Shown: positions 1 to 12,156 of the stretch, one piece after another
Layout: each line of letters starts with the position of its first letter
Position numbering within the stretch: the stretch's first letter is position 1
Assembly (NCBI GenBank): GCA_001910725.1
Contig: MJGA01000013.1
Location: 310,001 to 374,000, forward strand
From: Phanerodontia chrysosporium
Lineage: Eukaryota > Basidiomycota > Agaricomycetes > Polyporales > Phanerochaetaceae
Length of the DNA: 64,000 nucleotides
Reading direction: 5' to 3'
The notes under the pieces: model-generated
Told to the model about the DNA's origin: nothing
The model's database searches: none
Seen by the model: only the letters and a program-made list of their open reading frames with translations
Program-made: the position numbers and the translations under genes

Positions 1-957
1 GATGCGGCTAGGAAGACGTGGATGGAGGCGGATGACTCTGTCGCCGCAGCCGAGCGCGCCCTCGAGGCGGCCAGAAGCCGTGCCGCGGAGGCGTCTTGGC
101 TGGCGACGTCCGCTGCCGAGGACGTCACACAGGCAAAGAGTCGCGAAGGTGACGCATGGTGCCACATGGCCGAGGCGCAGGAGCACCAGCGGCACGCCGA
201 GCACGAGCAGGCCCAGGTGTACGCAGGCACGCAGGCGATCCTGGACGAGACGGAAGAGATGGCCAGAGAGGACCAGAGGCAGGCGGAGCTGGCCGAGTCG
301 ATCAAGAAGATGAAGGAGCTGCGGGAGCAGGAAGAGGCTGATCGCCGGGAGAAGGAGGAGCGTGCCCGGGAGGAGAGACTGGCGGAGGAGCTCCGCCGGC
401 AGGCTGAGCAGGCCGAGCGTGAGCGCAAGGCCCGCCAGGAGGCTGAAAGGCTCGCGCGCGAGAAGAGGGAGAAAGAGGAGCAGGAGGCGAAGCGTCGAGA
501 CGCGTACGTCGCAGCTGTTGCGGCTGAACGCGCTCGCTGCTGGCGTCGAGATGAATTCCAGTGGGGTCTTGGGATGCTGTGGACCAAGGAACAGGCACTC
601 AACCGCTTTATGGCCGTCAGCGTTGAGTTTGACGAGACGAAGTTCTGCGATACCCAGCCACTCACCTTCGAGAGTGTACCATGGCCGGTGCTGCGCTCCC
701 CACAATATCTCGTTTTGAAGCACATCGAGTGGAACGCCGTCGAGCAGTTCTTCAGTGCTGCGAAACTGATGTTAGGCAAGAATGAGTACGGGACTATGGT
801 GGAAAAAGCCCATCGTAGGTTCCACCCTGACAAATGGAAGGCTCGCGGCCTTCTGAAGACGGTCCTGGATGAAGACTGGAGGAAGGAGCTGGAAGAAGCA
901 GGGAATATCGTAGCACAAGCGATCACGCCGGTCTGGCTTGCCTCGAAATCCAGATGA
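1..957 (+). CDS. RRM/coiled-coil/J-like family protein, copy A (5' part outside window)
   Basis: The frame is open from base 1, so this is the 3' part of a gene that begins left of the window. What is visible is an alanine/glutamate/arginine-rich coiled coil (to about residue 165 of the visible part), then a conserved globular block with the motif PLTFESVPWPVL, then a J-like C-terminus with KAHRRFHPDKW and a final helix ending TPVWLASKSR. The stop at 955-957 matches the end of copies C and D. Three more copies follow on the same strand. The HPD tripeptide is the signature of DnaJ-type co-chaperones, but the fold here is only J-like and the function is unknown. The sister copies carry three RRM-like domains upstream of the coil, so RNA binding is inferred for the missing part. 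Confidence 0.8.
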   Translation, partial: DAARKTWMEADDSVAAAERALEAARSRAAEASWLATSAAEDVTQAKSREGDAWCHMAEAQEHQRHAEHEQAQVYAGTQAILDETEEMAREDQRQAELAESIKKMKELREQEEADRREKEERAREERLAEELRRQAEQAERERKARQEAERLAREKREKEEQEAKRRDAYVAAVAAERARCWRRDEFQWGLGMLWTKEQALNRFMAVSVEFDETKFCDTQPLTFESVPWPVLRSPQYLVLKHIEWNAVEQFFSAAKLMLGKNEYGTMVEKAHRRFHPDKWKARGLLKTVLDEDWRKELEEAGNIVAQAITPVWLASKSR

Positions 958-1296
958 CGGTGTAGGTAGCGATTTGTTCTGTGCTTGTATCTACACAGCA
1001 TCGGGCTGTCTGAACTTCGCGCGCAACGCATTCCATAATACAGAGCCGAACTCGCGCCGCCCACAAAGAGATCTGTGACCCCTCCCATGGCTGTATCAAC
1101 GTTTTGGCACAATAATGGCTATCGATTACAGTTTGTCCCTGAGCGCAGCGCCGGCGCATTGGACACGAGTACGGGACACACAACAGACTGTGAGAAAAAG
1201 CATCTTACCCTGCTTCTCAACCGCACAGCCGCGTGAACAGTTTCTGCTCCGCGACTCCGTTCAGCGGACGAACCAACTCGCAGGAGCGCTGCCCAC
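958..1296. other. Intergenic spacer between copies A and B
   Basis: Stretch of 339 bases with no credible coding frame. It must hold the 3' end of copy A and the promoter of copy B; I see no clear TATA box or repeat. Confidence 0.5.
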
Positions 1297-4089
1297 ATGA
1301 GCGAGGACTTTCGACAGGCGCCGCATCCGCTGCTGAAGGAGGCTGTGCTCTATTTCCCAGAACCCCCAAAGAACGTGCCATGGACAACGATCATACAGGC
1401 GTTCAGTTGCTGCGGCACCGTCCTGAGCGCAGGCAAGCACAATGCACCCGAGAGCCAGGCCTGGGTTGTACGTTTTCGTGAGGTCTTCGAGGGTGAGTTG
1501 GCTTGGATATCTGCCACGCCACATCGCCCGTAACCCTCGTACAGCCGAAATGGCACTGGCAACACTCCAGGGCACACTCATACCAGGTACCGAACCTCCA
1601 ATTGCGCTCGCTCTCTCGGCCACACCCTGCCTTGCGTCTGCTGCCCCGAGAATCCTCTGCTACCACAATTTGTGCAAGCCGATCGCGCACAGCATCCGCT
1701 CAGAGACGCGTCCCCCCAGGACGTCTTTCGCTGGTTTAGGAGTGCTGGCCCGCTTGTTTATGTGCACACAAATGTAACCCACGTCGGATATGGGCAGAGA
1801 ACTTGTGTTCTCGAATACTGGGAGGAGAAACATGCACAGCATGCTAGGACGCATTGCCGGACTTTGGACCCGGTGCTAAATGGCATGCCCGCATTCAGCC
1901 TTCGTACTTTTGACCCCACCAACATATACTGTGGTGTGAGTGGTCTAGATTGGTGTCCTCCCTGCATTTGCTCACAGTCACCCACAGAAATTGGGGTCAC
2001 TATTCCAACACGCAGAGTTCTACAATCATTTTAGCAAGGTCAGTCACAGATATATCATACAAAGGGTCAACTCACTTACAATGTCAACAGTTTGGTGACA
2101 TTTCAGGGTAAGCCAGCGACTGTTGTATCTGACAGCGGCTTTAATAGGGCGTCGCGTTTTCAGTGTACGGTTGTTCAATGCAGGGCGCGCCGATGCTTTC
2201 GGCTTTGTGTCCTTCACAACCCGTGAGGCAGGTGAGTACAGTCATATTTATCGTTTGTGTTGAAACATAGGAGACCCAACTGCCTGTACATAGCCAGGCA
2301 GGCTATGATTGAGATGAAGGGGAAGATTATCAGTGACACAGCTCTGCAAATCCGCTACTACGAGCCGAGAGCGCAGTTGCAGGGTAACTTCCGCATCCCG
2401 CCAAAAGCACGAGTCGGGCCCCAAGCACAGAAGCAAGGAGAGGCAAAAGATTCTGAGGTGTGTGAGACATTGCCTTGCTGGTACACGAGTGGGCGAGACC
2501 GAGACACCTCTTAGCAGGCTAATAAAGACAAAGTCGAGGCTCGCCGCCATGAAGATGAAGAGCGCAGGCGGGTTGAAGCTGAGAGGTTGGAACAGGAGCG
2601 AGAGGACGCTCGCCGTAAGGAAGAGGAAGAGCTACGCAAGAAAGCAGAAGAACAGGCACGGCGCCAACAGGAAAGGGAAGAACAACGGAAGACAGAAGAA
2701 GAAGCTCGCAGAAAGGAGGCAGAAGAGCGCCGCAAGCGTAGAGAGGAGGAGGATCGCAGGAGGGAGCGGGAAGCAGAAGATGCGAAACGTCGGGCCAGGG
2801 AGCTCCAGGAGAGACGAGATGCTGCGGAGCGCAAGCGCATCGATGCTGTATCCGCCCACAGGTCCGCACAAACAAATGTAGAGACGGTCCACCAGGAACA
2901 CCGCGAGGCAGCAGACCGATATGCGGCGGCAGCGCAGAAGGCAGAGGAAGCCTCCGCAGAACTTGCTATAGCATACAAGGCCGTCGAGGTCGCCGAACGC
3001 CTGCTCGCAGACGCACAGAGGCGGCAAGCAGAGGCAGCGCGGCGTGCAGGTGATGCTGGCGTGGAACGCGTAAATGCGCACATCGAAGAGCAGGAGGCCT
3101 CGGTGAGAGTGCAGGCCGCTCTGCAGGACGAAGCGGAAGCCCGGAAGGCGCGAGAGGCGGCGGAATGGGAGGAGCAGGCAGTGCTAGAGGAGACCGCGGA
3201 GATGGACGCAGAGGCGAGGAGACAGGAGGAGCTTGCCGAGTCCATCAGAAAGATGCAAGAGCTGAGAGAGCTTGAGGAGGCAGATAGACGGGAGCGAGAG
3301 CAGAGGGCGAGGGAAAGAGAAGCGGAACGGCTCCGGAAGATCGCAGAGGAACGGCTCCGGAAGATCGCAGAGGAACGGCTGGCGCGAGCCGAGCGCGAGC
3401 GGCAGGCCCGTGAAGAGGCTGAGCGGCTGGAGCGCGAGAAGAAGGAAAGGGAGGAGCAAGAGGCTCGACGCCTGAGGGACTACGAACATGCGGCAATGAA
3501 GGAACGCGAGCGCTGCAGGCAACGGGACTTCAATGGCTGGAATCTGCACAAGTTCACTCTGTGGACCGAGGAACGTAGTATCGACCGCTTCAGGGTGGTC
3601 AGCACGGAGTTCGACGAGATGCGGTTCTCTGAAAGTCAGCCGCTCACCTTCGAAAGCGTCCCTTGGCCTGTTCTCCAGTCGCCTTACCAGCTCAGCCTCG
3701 AGGACATCGAGTGGAGTGCGGTGGAAGACTTTTTCAGAGCGGCAAAGCTCGCTGTCGGGGACAGTGAGTACAAGACGATGGTGGAGAAGGCTCACCGCAG
3801 GTTCCATCCTGACAAGTGGAGATCCCGTGGTCTTATGAAGACGATCCTAGACGAAGCGTTGCGGAAGAAGATGGAGGAGGCGGGGAACATCGTTGCGCAG
3901 GCAATTACCCCGCTTTGGCTTGCCTCAAAGTCCGATAACTGCGCATATATGAGACATGTATTCACATCTACTCACCACATCGTACGATTCTGCGTAGCAT
4001 GGTCTGTCGCTGATTTACTTGACGTAGCAGTCTCCGCGAGCATTGACGATTATGTAGTCCGTGCGGGAAGAGTTCGGTGTTTGGGATGA
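1297..4089 (+). CDS. RRM/coiled-coil/J-like family protein, copy B (frame breaks)
   Basis: Order of parts: RRM-like 1 (exon 1297-1492 and start of exon 1545-1935), RRM-like 2 with FRWFRSAGPLV and RTCVLEYW, RRM 3 spread over exons 1988-2038 and several short ones up to about 2.4 kb (FSKFGDIS, then DAFGFVSFTTREA), a long E/R/K coiled coil from 2518, then the conserved PLTFESVPWPVL block and KAHRRFHPDKW. Two anomalies are seen. Near 1616-1621 the frame must step by one base to keep the homology (ALALS then HTLP). At 3934-3938 the stop shared by the sister copies is missed by one base, which adds about 46 unrelated residues up to the stop at 4087-4089. Both look like single missing bases. Function unknown; RNA binding plus chaperone contact is inferred from the domains. 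Confidence 0.75.
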
Positions 4090-4321
4090 TAAGCGCCCAT
4101 AATTTCCCTGCGGTGTTAGCTGGGACTCAAACTCGTCCAACGTACACTACTCTATCATGTTCTGACCAACTAGGCTCTGTATTTACACTGCAGCTCCATC
4201 CTCAACGTTAGATCTTCCTGTATATCATTACTCTTCCATCGCGGAAGTTATTGGCCTTCAACCACACGCGAGAAACTCAGCGAAGGACCGACGACGATAC
4301 CCTCCGACACATTCGCGGTGT

Positions 4322-7300
4322 ATGAGCTCCCCTCATCCTTTCCTAGTATCTCCGATTCTCTATGTGGCAGATATAACTCCTCCAGTGAAATGGTCGCACC
4401 TGATAGAGGTTTTCAAACCGTGTGGATTTGTGCGATCTGGGGGCAAGAGCGTCAGCACGGAAGGCCGCAGTAAATGGGCCGTAATCTTCACAAATGTCCT
4501 CTCCGGTGAGTGTCCAAGCAGCTACGCTGACCTAGACTTGCTACTAACTCTTCTCTTGTGTAGCCGAGATGGCGTTAGCGACCCTCCAAGGCGCGATTAT
4601 CCCGGGAATATCGCCACCCTTCGCGTTGTCGCTTTCACATTCACCCTTGCTCGAGACACCGTTTCCACCGGACCGTCTCTTTCGGCAATTCATCAAGACA
4701 TCTGGGAACACTTATCACAAATTCAACGTCGCGACGGCGCAAGATATCTTCAACTGGTTCCGTCCAGCGGGGCCGTTGGTCTCCGTACAGATCGATGTCA
4801 ACGTGGGGCATGCGCGTCCGGCTTGTGTCCTGGAATACTGGGATGAAACACATGCCCAGTATGCCAGGACAAACTGTCGCTCTATGCATCCCGCGCTGGC
4901 AGATGCGCAGGACTTGACCTTGCGTACATTCGACCCGCGAGGTCTCTTCTGCTCGGTACGTGTTGTTAGCGAGGCGTCTTTCCTAGTCCGTCTCCACCAT
5001 AGCTCCCGTCCCATACAAATGAGCGGTATTCATGTCATTCGCCAGTTACTGACACATTCGTCTTATAGAAATTCGGTTCTGCATGGACACAAGCCGATGT
5101 CCGTGATGCCTTCTCTGCGGTGCGGTATATACTGCTCTGAGCCTGCCTCCGTGCTGACATCGCGCATAGTATGGTGAAATCTTAGAGTATGTATGACGTG
5201 AAGTCCTCAAAATTCCAGCAGTGAGAAACGTTTACTGCAGCATACACGTTAAGAAAGCTGGTGAACCTGATGCGTTCGCCTTCGTCTTCTATAAGCAGCC
5301 AGAACACGGTGCGTCATCTGCCGAGAAGCCGACGCTAACTTTCTGACCCTCTTCCAGCGGCATTGGCCATGAAAGCATTGAGAGGCAAAGTGGTCGGTGG
5401 CAAGAATTTGGCACTGCGCTATCACGAGCCGTTGCTTCAAGATGTATTTCGACCGGTGTTTCCAAGCCAAAACCCGCCTGGTCGCCAGACAGACGAAGGC
5501 TCGTGGCGGCGAGGACCATCTGTGAGTAACCTCACTCCCGTGGTCACAATCTTTGCTCAACCGGCGAGCAGCAAGATGAACCGCCCAATGGTGAACCTCA
5601 GGCCAACCCGGCTCTTGATGAAGCACGGCGTAGACGTCAAGACGCTGAGGCTGTCGAACGTATGGCCCAAGCGGAGCAGGAGGCCGCGGAGGCCGCAGAG
5701 GTCGCCGCACAACAAGAAGTGGCAGAGGCCGCACAGGCATACGATGCAATACGCGCGCAGCAACGCGAGGCCGACGCTGCCGTAGAAGAGGCCGAACGCG
5801 TATTGCGGGCTGCGAAGGAACGTCAACGGGCTGCAGCACTTGAGGCCGTGCGGGTGCTCGATGCCAAGCACGAGGCGGAGTGGCATGAGCACGAGGCGTC
5901 AGAGCGGCGGCGTGCGGCAGAGCAGGAGGTGGCGGCAAGCCGCATTCGCAAGGAGGAGGCGCAACGCGCCGAAGAACACGAAGCTGCGAGAGCTCAGGCA
6001 CAACCCCGCGGCGCCCGTAGCACCCCGCCGTCGCCCACGGATAGGAAGGGGAAGGAGCCCGAGTGGCGGGCGCAAGCACGTCAGCGGCAGGAGGACGAGG
6101 CGAGGTCGCGCGAGGCGTTCGATCAGCGTCGGCGAGCCTGGTCGGAGAGCCTGAATAAGTTGAAGCGAGAAAGCCGCGCAGAAGGAGAGTCCTCCGCTAA
6201 GGCAAATCGTAGCTCTCCTAGCGAGGCAGGACCGTCCGGGACAGCGCAGAACGGCTACGCGCGGGGAGAGGACCGAGCACCTCAGTCACATCCAGACTCC
6301 AAAGTGGACAAAGAGGAAGGCGCTGAAAAGCAGGAAGACAGAAGCGATCCCGACGAGTCCTGGCAGGCGAAGGTGCAACAAGAAGAGGCAGAGCGCAGAG
6401 AAGAGGCGGAGCAGATGTATGCGCGCGAGAGAGAAGAGGAGATGAGGGGATTTGAAGAATTCGACGCGAACTGCCCAGAGGAGCTGCAGCGCGAGCAGGC
6501 CAGGAGGGATGAAGAAGACAGGCGACGCCAGTTAGAGGAGCGAGCTGCGATCGAAGAAGAGATGCGGCTGCGCGAGGAGGAGCGAGCGAGACGAGAGGAA
6601 GAAGAGCGCCGTCGGCAAGACGAAGAGCGGGTAGCAGAGCTCCGAGAATCTATCCAGAAGATGAAGATCCTGAATGAGCAGGAAGAGAAGGAGCGTCGCG
6701 TGAGGAGTGGCAGAAAGGGTGCGGAAGGCGACCGAGGAGAGGCAGAGGGAGCAAGCAGAACAACGAGCCCGTCAAGAGGCGGAGGCGAAGGCCCTCGCGG
6801 AGCAGCAGCGTGAGACTCGAGAGAAGCAAGAGCGCATGGCGGCGGAGGCGCAGCGGCTTCGACTCTACCGAGAGGCCGTGATGAAGGAACGCATCCGTTG
6901 CCAGCAGCGAGACGCGCTGCAGTGGAACATTCGACCCGAGCACTTTTCGCGGCGGGTTTGGACGCACAAGACCTGCATCCGCCGCTTCCAGGTGCTCTCC
7001 AACGAGTTCGACGACATCAAGTTCAGCGAGGGGCAGCCGCTCACATTCGACAGCGTTCCGTGGCCGATCCTCCATTTCCCGCCGGACCTCACATTCGAAT
7101 CGATCGACTGGGGTGCAGTCGAGCAGTTCTTCGCTGCTGCCAGGCTGGAACTCCTGGAGAGCGAATATAAGAAGATCGTCGAGAAAGCGCACCGCAGGTT
7201 CCATCCGGACAAGTGGCGCTCGCGCGGGCTCTTGAACACTGTGCTCGATGAACAGCTGCGTAAGCGTCTCGAAGACGCAGGCAATATTGTCGCGCAGGCA

Positions 7301-7336
7301 GTCACTCCCCTCTGGCATGCGTCGAAGTCACCGTGA
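4322..7336 (+). CDS. RRM/coiled-coil/J-like family protein, copy C
   Basis: Starts MSSPHPFLVSPILYVAD; exons 4322-4505 and 4564-4955 give RRM-like 1 and 2 (FNWFRPAGPLVSV, ACVLEYWDE). RRM 3 begins LFCSKFGSAW in exon 5069-5119 and continues through small exons to DAFAFVFYKQPEH and LALRYHEP. The exact junction near 5,185-5,220 could not be resolved without breaking the frame. A coiled coil follows (about 5.6-6.85 kb), interrupted by a low-complexity polar insert around 6.0-6.35 kb that other copies lack. The C-terminus carries PLTFDSVPWPIL, KAHRRFHPDKW and a clean stop after HASKSP. Near 6,700-6,720 the frame shifts by a net of two missing bases or one extra. A 46-nt GT-AG intron (6700-6745) would also fix it, but it lacks a branch site and pyrimidine tract. 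Confidence 0.75.
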
Positions 7337-7616
7337 TGGTGTCTTGCCCGAACGTCGCCGACGACAGCTCGAAAGGGAAGATGTCTTGTGCATAACTTTC
7401 AGGTCTTGAATCGTGTGGTCTCCGTCTCTGATGTTGCTCCACGTTGTGCTCTATTCACAATTGTCTGTGGGTGTGGTGCTTCCATATGTTGTACTTATGG
7501 CTTATGGTTTAGTCAGGAAATGGGCATTTCCGCTGTCTTCCGTTTCTAGCGACCTTCGACGGCCGCAGTCGTCTTCCCTTGCTCGAGGCCTTACTCGTAG
7601 TCCGCACTCTACTATC

Positions 7617-9631
7617 ATGTCGAGCCAGTCGCTCCGGTATAAACCGCATCCGTTCCTCAGAGAGGCGATACTCTATGCGTGCAAATACCAGAGACAGTCG
7701 AATGGGCTCAGCTCGAAAGCCTCCTGGGGCTTTGCGGAGAGGTGATATGGCTGATGCAAAGCAGGGAGCTACCTCTTAGTGGCCAGAAGACGTGGAAGGT
7801 CCATTTCGCAAGTGTCTACCACGGTACGTTTGCATCTCAAGCTTTGGCACAAGTCTCTGATAATTGCATTTCGACCAGCCGAGATGGCCTTGGCAACTGT
7901 ACAAGGCTTGGAGATACCTGGAACAACACCTCCTTGCGTATTGACGCTGTCGCACACCACCTCGCTGGACGGCATCTTACCCCAATTGCCTATAGTCGCG
8001 CAGTACGTCCGGCCGAGCTTCAGCGAGCCGCACCCTCTGCAGGCTGCGAGTGCACAGCAACTGTTCGAGTACTATCGTCCGCCGGTCCGCTCTTCCTCAT
8101 TCATACAAACTTTGATGTCGGCCACGGTCGACGCACATGTGTCATCGAATTTTGGGATATACAGGACGCAGGAACCGCGGAAGCGCAGAGGCATGGACTG
8201 CATCCCGCGTTGCACACTGTAGCAGCGTATAATCTGCGGGCTTTTTATCCATATGGTATACTCATCACGGTGAGGATATACTGAAACTCATATTGTTTTG
8301 TTGAGCTACATTGAATCGCTTCACAGAATATTGGGCCGTCGGAACGTGCCGCCGATATACATCGTTCGGCAGGAAAGGTGAGCTTACTCGTCGTACTGCC
8401 GCACACGGGTCACTCAGCTGTGCATCCAGCAACTGGATGGCACAAGGCACAAGTATGAATTCTTTCACTATCTTGCATATACCGCTTGAGAACTGGTCCC
8501 AGAATCGACGTGCGTCAGGAGGGCACCCCGACATGCCACTGCTACATATCATTTTGTTATCGGACAATGGGTGAGCACTTGACTGTGCAATACACGAAGA
8601 TAGACTTTCAGTAACCTTGATATCATACCAACCAGCCTCCGTATTTATCTCGGAGGCGGCGGGTGGTTCCCCTTCAGATATGCGTATTCGATACATCGAG
8701 TATGAAGACGCCGACAAACCGGACCCAGTGGACCCATCGTGATGTTCCTGGACATGCGGCCGGTTGGCATGATTCTGCTTGTCACTGTATGTCACTTTTA
8801 TGACTTTCTTCTCTCTAGTCTTCCTCGTGGAGCCCTTCACAATTCACCGAGAGCGCATTCGCACCATCCCAGCCAGCGTCGTCTCACCAGCAGGCGCAGG
8901 GAGCTCGCGAAACTCACCAGGAGAAGAAGGAGGATGCGGGAAGGCAGGCCGAGATCGAGGAGATGACGCAAAGCATGGAGCGGACGAAGATGCAGGAAGA
9001 GCACGGCAGGCGGAAAAGGCTCTCAGAGAGAAGAGGGCGCAACAAGCTGCAGAGCAGAGGAGAACAGAGGCAGAACGGGCCGCTCGAGAGGCGCAGGAGC
9101 GCAGGAGACGGGACGAGCAAGAGCGCACACTAGCCCGCGCGGAGGCCGAGCGGCGCGAGGCGCAGCTCCCGCAAGCGTACCGCGACGCCGTCGCCAGCGA
9201 GCGTGCGCGCTGCGCTGCCCGGGACGCGGGCTGGGCACCGTGGTTCGGCGGGTGGTCCGACTCTCGGTACATCAGCTGGTTCGACGCTGTCAGCGCCGAG
9301 TTCGACGAGACCAGGTTCGGCGGGCCCAGCCGCTCACCTTCGCGTCCGTCCCGTGGCCGCTCCTCGTCCCTCCGGACCAGCGCACGCTCGAGAGCGTCCA
9401 GTGGCAGGCGGTCGAGGCCTTCTTCGCGGCGCGAAGGCCACGCTCGACGCGACGGCCTACAAGGAGATGCTCGAGAAGGCGCATCGACGGTTCCACCCGG
9501 ACAAGTGGAGGTCGCGCGGGCTCCTGCAGACTGTCCTCGACGAGAACCTGCGCAAAGCACTGGAGGACGCAGGGAATGACGTTGCGCAGGCGATAACACC
9601 GTTATGGGTTGCTTCAAAGTCTGCACACTAG
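7617..9631 (+). CDS. RRM/coiled-coil/J-like family protein, copy D (several frame breaks)
   Basis: Homology runs from MSSQSLRYKPHPFLREAILY to AITPLWVASKSAH, with the same order: RRM-like 1 and 2, RRM 3 (poorly resolved, 8.3-8.75 kb), short coiled coil (about 8.88-9.19 kb), PLTFASVPWPLL block, KAHRRFHPDKW. The family reading can be kept only by switching frame near 7680, 8085, 8999, 9320 and 9428. Each switch has the same sign, one base missing, and lies in GC-rich sequence. The coil is roughly half the length of that in B or C. This is either a decaying copy or an intact gene damaged by consensus deletions. Because the same type of break occurs in unrelated genes of the window, I favour sequence error. 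Confidence 0.65.
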
Positions 9632-9731
9632 GAAACGAACAACTCAAGGCCGATGGTGTATTGGTGGACAAAATTCGGATTATCATAACCTGTGTCCTAC
9701 TTTGTACAGTAGAAGACGAATGGCTGGAGCT

Positions 9732-12156
9732 TTATATCGGGTGAGCGAGTGACAGACTGGTCAAGAAATCCATGCTGTCCGCTCTGAAGGTGTCTTGCGT
9801 GATGTCCTGCGGTTTGAACCCGTCCAAGAATGTAAGGAGCTGAGGGCTTGAGGTGCTGTACGCAGGCCAGTGCAGGAGGCCTGGACCATTCGGATTGAGG
9901 TTATTGACGAAGTTGACGAGGTAGTCCGTCATGTCGTGTCCATGATAGACGTTGTCCAAGTCCGTGGCATGTGCCTGGTGCGCTGCGAGTCAGCCACGAG
10001 TACAGAGTGCGAGTGCATCCGAATTGTGCGTACCGCTCCGACGAACGGGACCCACTTGAACCGCTTGCTGACTGCAGACCGTCAGTCCTGAGGCCAGGTA
10101 TCGATATGCGAAATGCGCGACTCACGGAATGCAAAGGCACTCTGCTGGTCAGACCGACTCGAGAGCAGGAACCGTCTCGGTGCCTGGAAGACGAGGTCCC
10201 CGAGTATGGCGGACAGGCGCTTGTACTGCGGGGACAGGACATTCTTGTCGCCTGTGTCGAATGGAGAGCCCTGGGAAGGATCCTGCGGGTACAGCTCCAG
10301 GAGCTTGTCGAGATCGGATGGAGCAACGTCAGGCAGGAAAAACGTCGACAGGTACGTCCGCAGCTCGGCTTCAGTGCTGTGGCGGGCGTTGAGGATAGGA
10401 TGTAATCATAATCAGGAAATAACAGACGTCATGTTGCGATTGGACAACGCGAAGAGTGTTCCTTCGTCATCGCAATCCTGGTCATAACACCTTGCATCAG
10501 CAAAAGTGAAGGTTGACAATGGGCCTAATGCTTACTCCTGTGACAAACGGTATATTGGCCACTGTTCCTTGTTGCACGAGGGCCTGCGGATTATTCGTCA
10601 AAAAATTCCCGTCCGCCCGTGGCATCCATGCCAGTGCCAGCGACTATACGGGCGTAGATGTCAGTGAATACAAGCTCCCTGGGAATCAGAAGCGCACCTG
10701 AGGCGACGACATCGAAGGCGACTCGTTCACAGCGTCCATGAGGGTCTGGAACGGCACTTGACGCAGGCACTGCAGCGTATCGGCTGAGCCCGAGCAGCCC
10801 GTCCGGGTGACCAAAGCGTCATAGTACTTCTGCCCGTGCGTGATGTCGCCGACAGGGGTGGGCGAGCCTGACTGCATGAAGGCGCCGCGGAAGAGCCCCT
10901 CGGTGTCCGCGTCATGCGCGAGCATCTGGAGCGCCACGGAGATCGCGCCCGCAGACTCGCCCCATCTGCGACTGGTCAGCGCGGGCACACGCGTGTGATG
11001 AGGTGCGCATGCGACGTACATTGTCACCTGCGAGGGGTCGCCGTTGAAGGCGTGGATGTACTGCTGCACCCACCGCAGGGCCTGGCGTTCTGCATCACGG
11101 ACTCAGTGTCGGCGAGGCGCGGTAGCGCAATGTCATCTGCGGTGACTTAGGTACTCACGGTCTTGCAAGCCTATGTTGCCCACGCCGGCTTCCTTGACTT
11201 CTTGACCTGCGAGGAAGCCAAACGCTGATCGCGGGGATGCTTGTCATTGGACTGTGACACCCGCGAGACGGTCGGGCTTACCTGTCAGCCTGCTACTTGT
11301 CAGCCTCCCGCGTAGCGTCGCATGTGCTGTGGCGCTCACCGATAGTTCATGCTCACGTACACTACCGGCATGCCCAGCTTGACAGAGTGCGAGACAATAG
11401 CGCCCCCGTCGTATCTGAAGGCGTCATCAGCATGCTGAATGCCGCGTACACATGGGGCACAGACGTACTCAGACGTGCTGCCCACTTCAAAGCCACCTAT
11501 CCGAAGGTTGACGACGGCATGAGCATGTGCATGCGCTCGTGATACGACCATGACACTCACCGCCAAAGATCCACTAGCGATAAAGTCGGGTCAGCAAGGA
11601 TGGTAGCGCAACGAGCGCACTGACTTACCGCGACGACCGGCAATTTGGTGCCCGCCGGCACATTAGCAGGTGTCCAGACGTTCAATGTCAAGCCTACGTG
11701 AAGGCATCAGCTGCGCTACGTGGATTCAAGCCACGAGAAGCTCACAGTCCTCGCCGAAGGGCGTCACTACAGCTGCCACCGTCTCAACGATGAATTCGCT
11801 GATGTTCGATACGACGGCGCTTGGCAACGACAGCTTCATTTCTTGCTGGGGACATGCAAGGCCGAAGGATGTCGCGTCGTGTGTCCCGGAGTAGGGGTCG
11901 TTGGGGACAGGAAGACGGAACCGAAGGTCACCGGTCCTAGTCCGATGTCAGCAATATTCAGCACCAGTGGGTGATAAACTCACGGAGGCTTGGCAAAAGG
12001 TATACCAAGGAACTTGTTTGCCACACCGGCTGGGACGCCGACAAAGGTGCCCTGATCTAGCGTGACGGAAGGGGGCCCTCTTGCTGCAGGGAGACCCGAG
12101 GCGAGGAGGGTAGGCCCTGCTATGAGCACGAGAAGAGAGCAGAGTGAAGTGACCAT
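9732..12156 (-). CDS. Secreted type-B carboxylesterase/lipase
   Basis: Multi-exon gene read right to left. The start at 12156 gives MVTSLCSLLVLIAGPTLLAS, a classical signal peptide, followed by TLDQGTFVGVPAGVANKFLG and the IPFAKPP typical of the alpha/beta-hydrolase carboxylesterase type-B family. Further on are LTLNVWTPANVPAGTKLPVV, an oxyanion-hole GGFEVGS, PVVYVSMNYR, then WGESAGAISVALQML with the nucleophile serine (about 10.95 kb) and, near the end, HATDLDNVY with the catalytic histidine (about 9.95 kb). Ends TSLSLAHPI. Fungal members hydrolyse esters outside the cell (lipids, carbohydrate esters, mycotoxins); the substrate cannot be told. Convergent with copy D, 100 bases away. Confidence 0.88.

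Noticed and set aside
2511..3245. Long serine/arginine-rich minus-strand frame
   Set aside because: Antisense shadow of the copy B coiled coil.
6700..6745. 46-nt GT-AG intron in copy C that would repair the frame
   Set aside because: Purine-rich, without branch site or pyrimidine tract, and the sister copies have continuous coil there.
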